DNA of 14,023 bases from Peptococcaceae bacterium. Lineage in GTDB: Bacteria > Bacillota > Peptococcia > Peptococcales > Peptococcaceae. The translations under genes and the position numbers were made by a program. How positions within the stretch are numbered: position 1 is the stretch's first letter; each line of letters begins with the position of its first letter. This document shows positions 14,020 through 14,023 of this stretch, one piece after another. The notes below the pieces were generated by a model, which was given only the letters and a program-made list of their open reading frames with translations, was not told the DNA's origin and made no database searches. The stretch lies in NCBI GenBank assembly GCA_900756555.1, contig CAAEKP010000165.1, forward strand, positions 1 to 14,023. Direction: 5' to 3'.

Positions 14020-14023
14020 GTGC

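Overview
The window reads as a chromosomal segment of a strictly anaerobic Bacillota (Firmicute). The pointers are an oxygen-sensitive [FeFe]-hydrogenase, a YdbC-type PC4 protein, a LysC aspartokinase with an internal start for its regulatory subunit, purine-rich ribosome binding sites, and a tRNA gene without an encoded CCA. A gut Negativicute (Acidaminococcaceae-like) would fit the succinyl-CoA-synthetase-like and dicarboxylate-transporter genes, but this placement is inference. All genes lie on the + strand, and intrinsic terminators split the window into clear transcription units.

Region 1 (1-3176) is an amino-acid operon: the 3' two-thirds of homoserine dehydrogenase (hom), homoserine kinase (thrB) and aspartokinase (lysC), ending at a strong terminator. 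It covers the first step of the aspartate pathway and the homoserine branch towards threonine; thrC is not present. Region 2 (3177-4846) is housekeeping: tRNA-Val(CAC) with its own promoter and terminator, a 76-aa YdbC/PC4 single-stranded nucleic acid binding protein, and a membrane-anchored VanY-type D,D-carboxypeptidase followed by a long hairpin terminator.

Region 3 (4847-10247) is the most distinctive metabolic unit. A CoA-acylating aldehyde dehydrogenase resembling the sulfoacetaldehyde dehydrogenase SauS is followed by divergent homologues of both succinyl-CoA synthetase subunits, an unusual structured intergenic stretch of about 250 nt, and a DASS/SLC13 transporter with an altered first substrate motif. 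Together they look like a module that imports a carboxylate, activates it to a CoA thioester with ATP and reduces it to an aldehyde, or runs in reverse and makes ATP. The substrate is not fixed by the sequence; sulfoacetate or another small dianion is the leading hypothesis, and classical succinate metabolism the null hypothesis.

Region 4 (10248-14019) is a two-gene hydrogenase operon. A 611-aa GltD/NfnB-like FAD-NAD(P) oxidoreductase with an N-terminal NuoF-type 4Fe-4S domain overlaps by 7 nt a full-length, CpI-like [FeFe]-hydrogenase with all H-cluster and accessory cluster ligands. No NuoE-like or FMN-binding NuoF-like subunit accompanies it, so this is a compact NAD(P)H-linked hydrogenase rather than a standard HydABC complex. 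A terminator closes the unit at the right edge.
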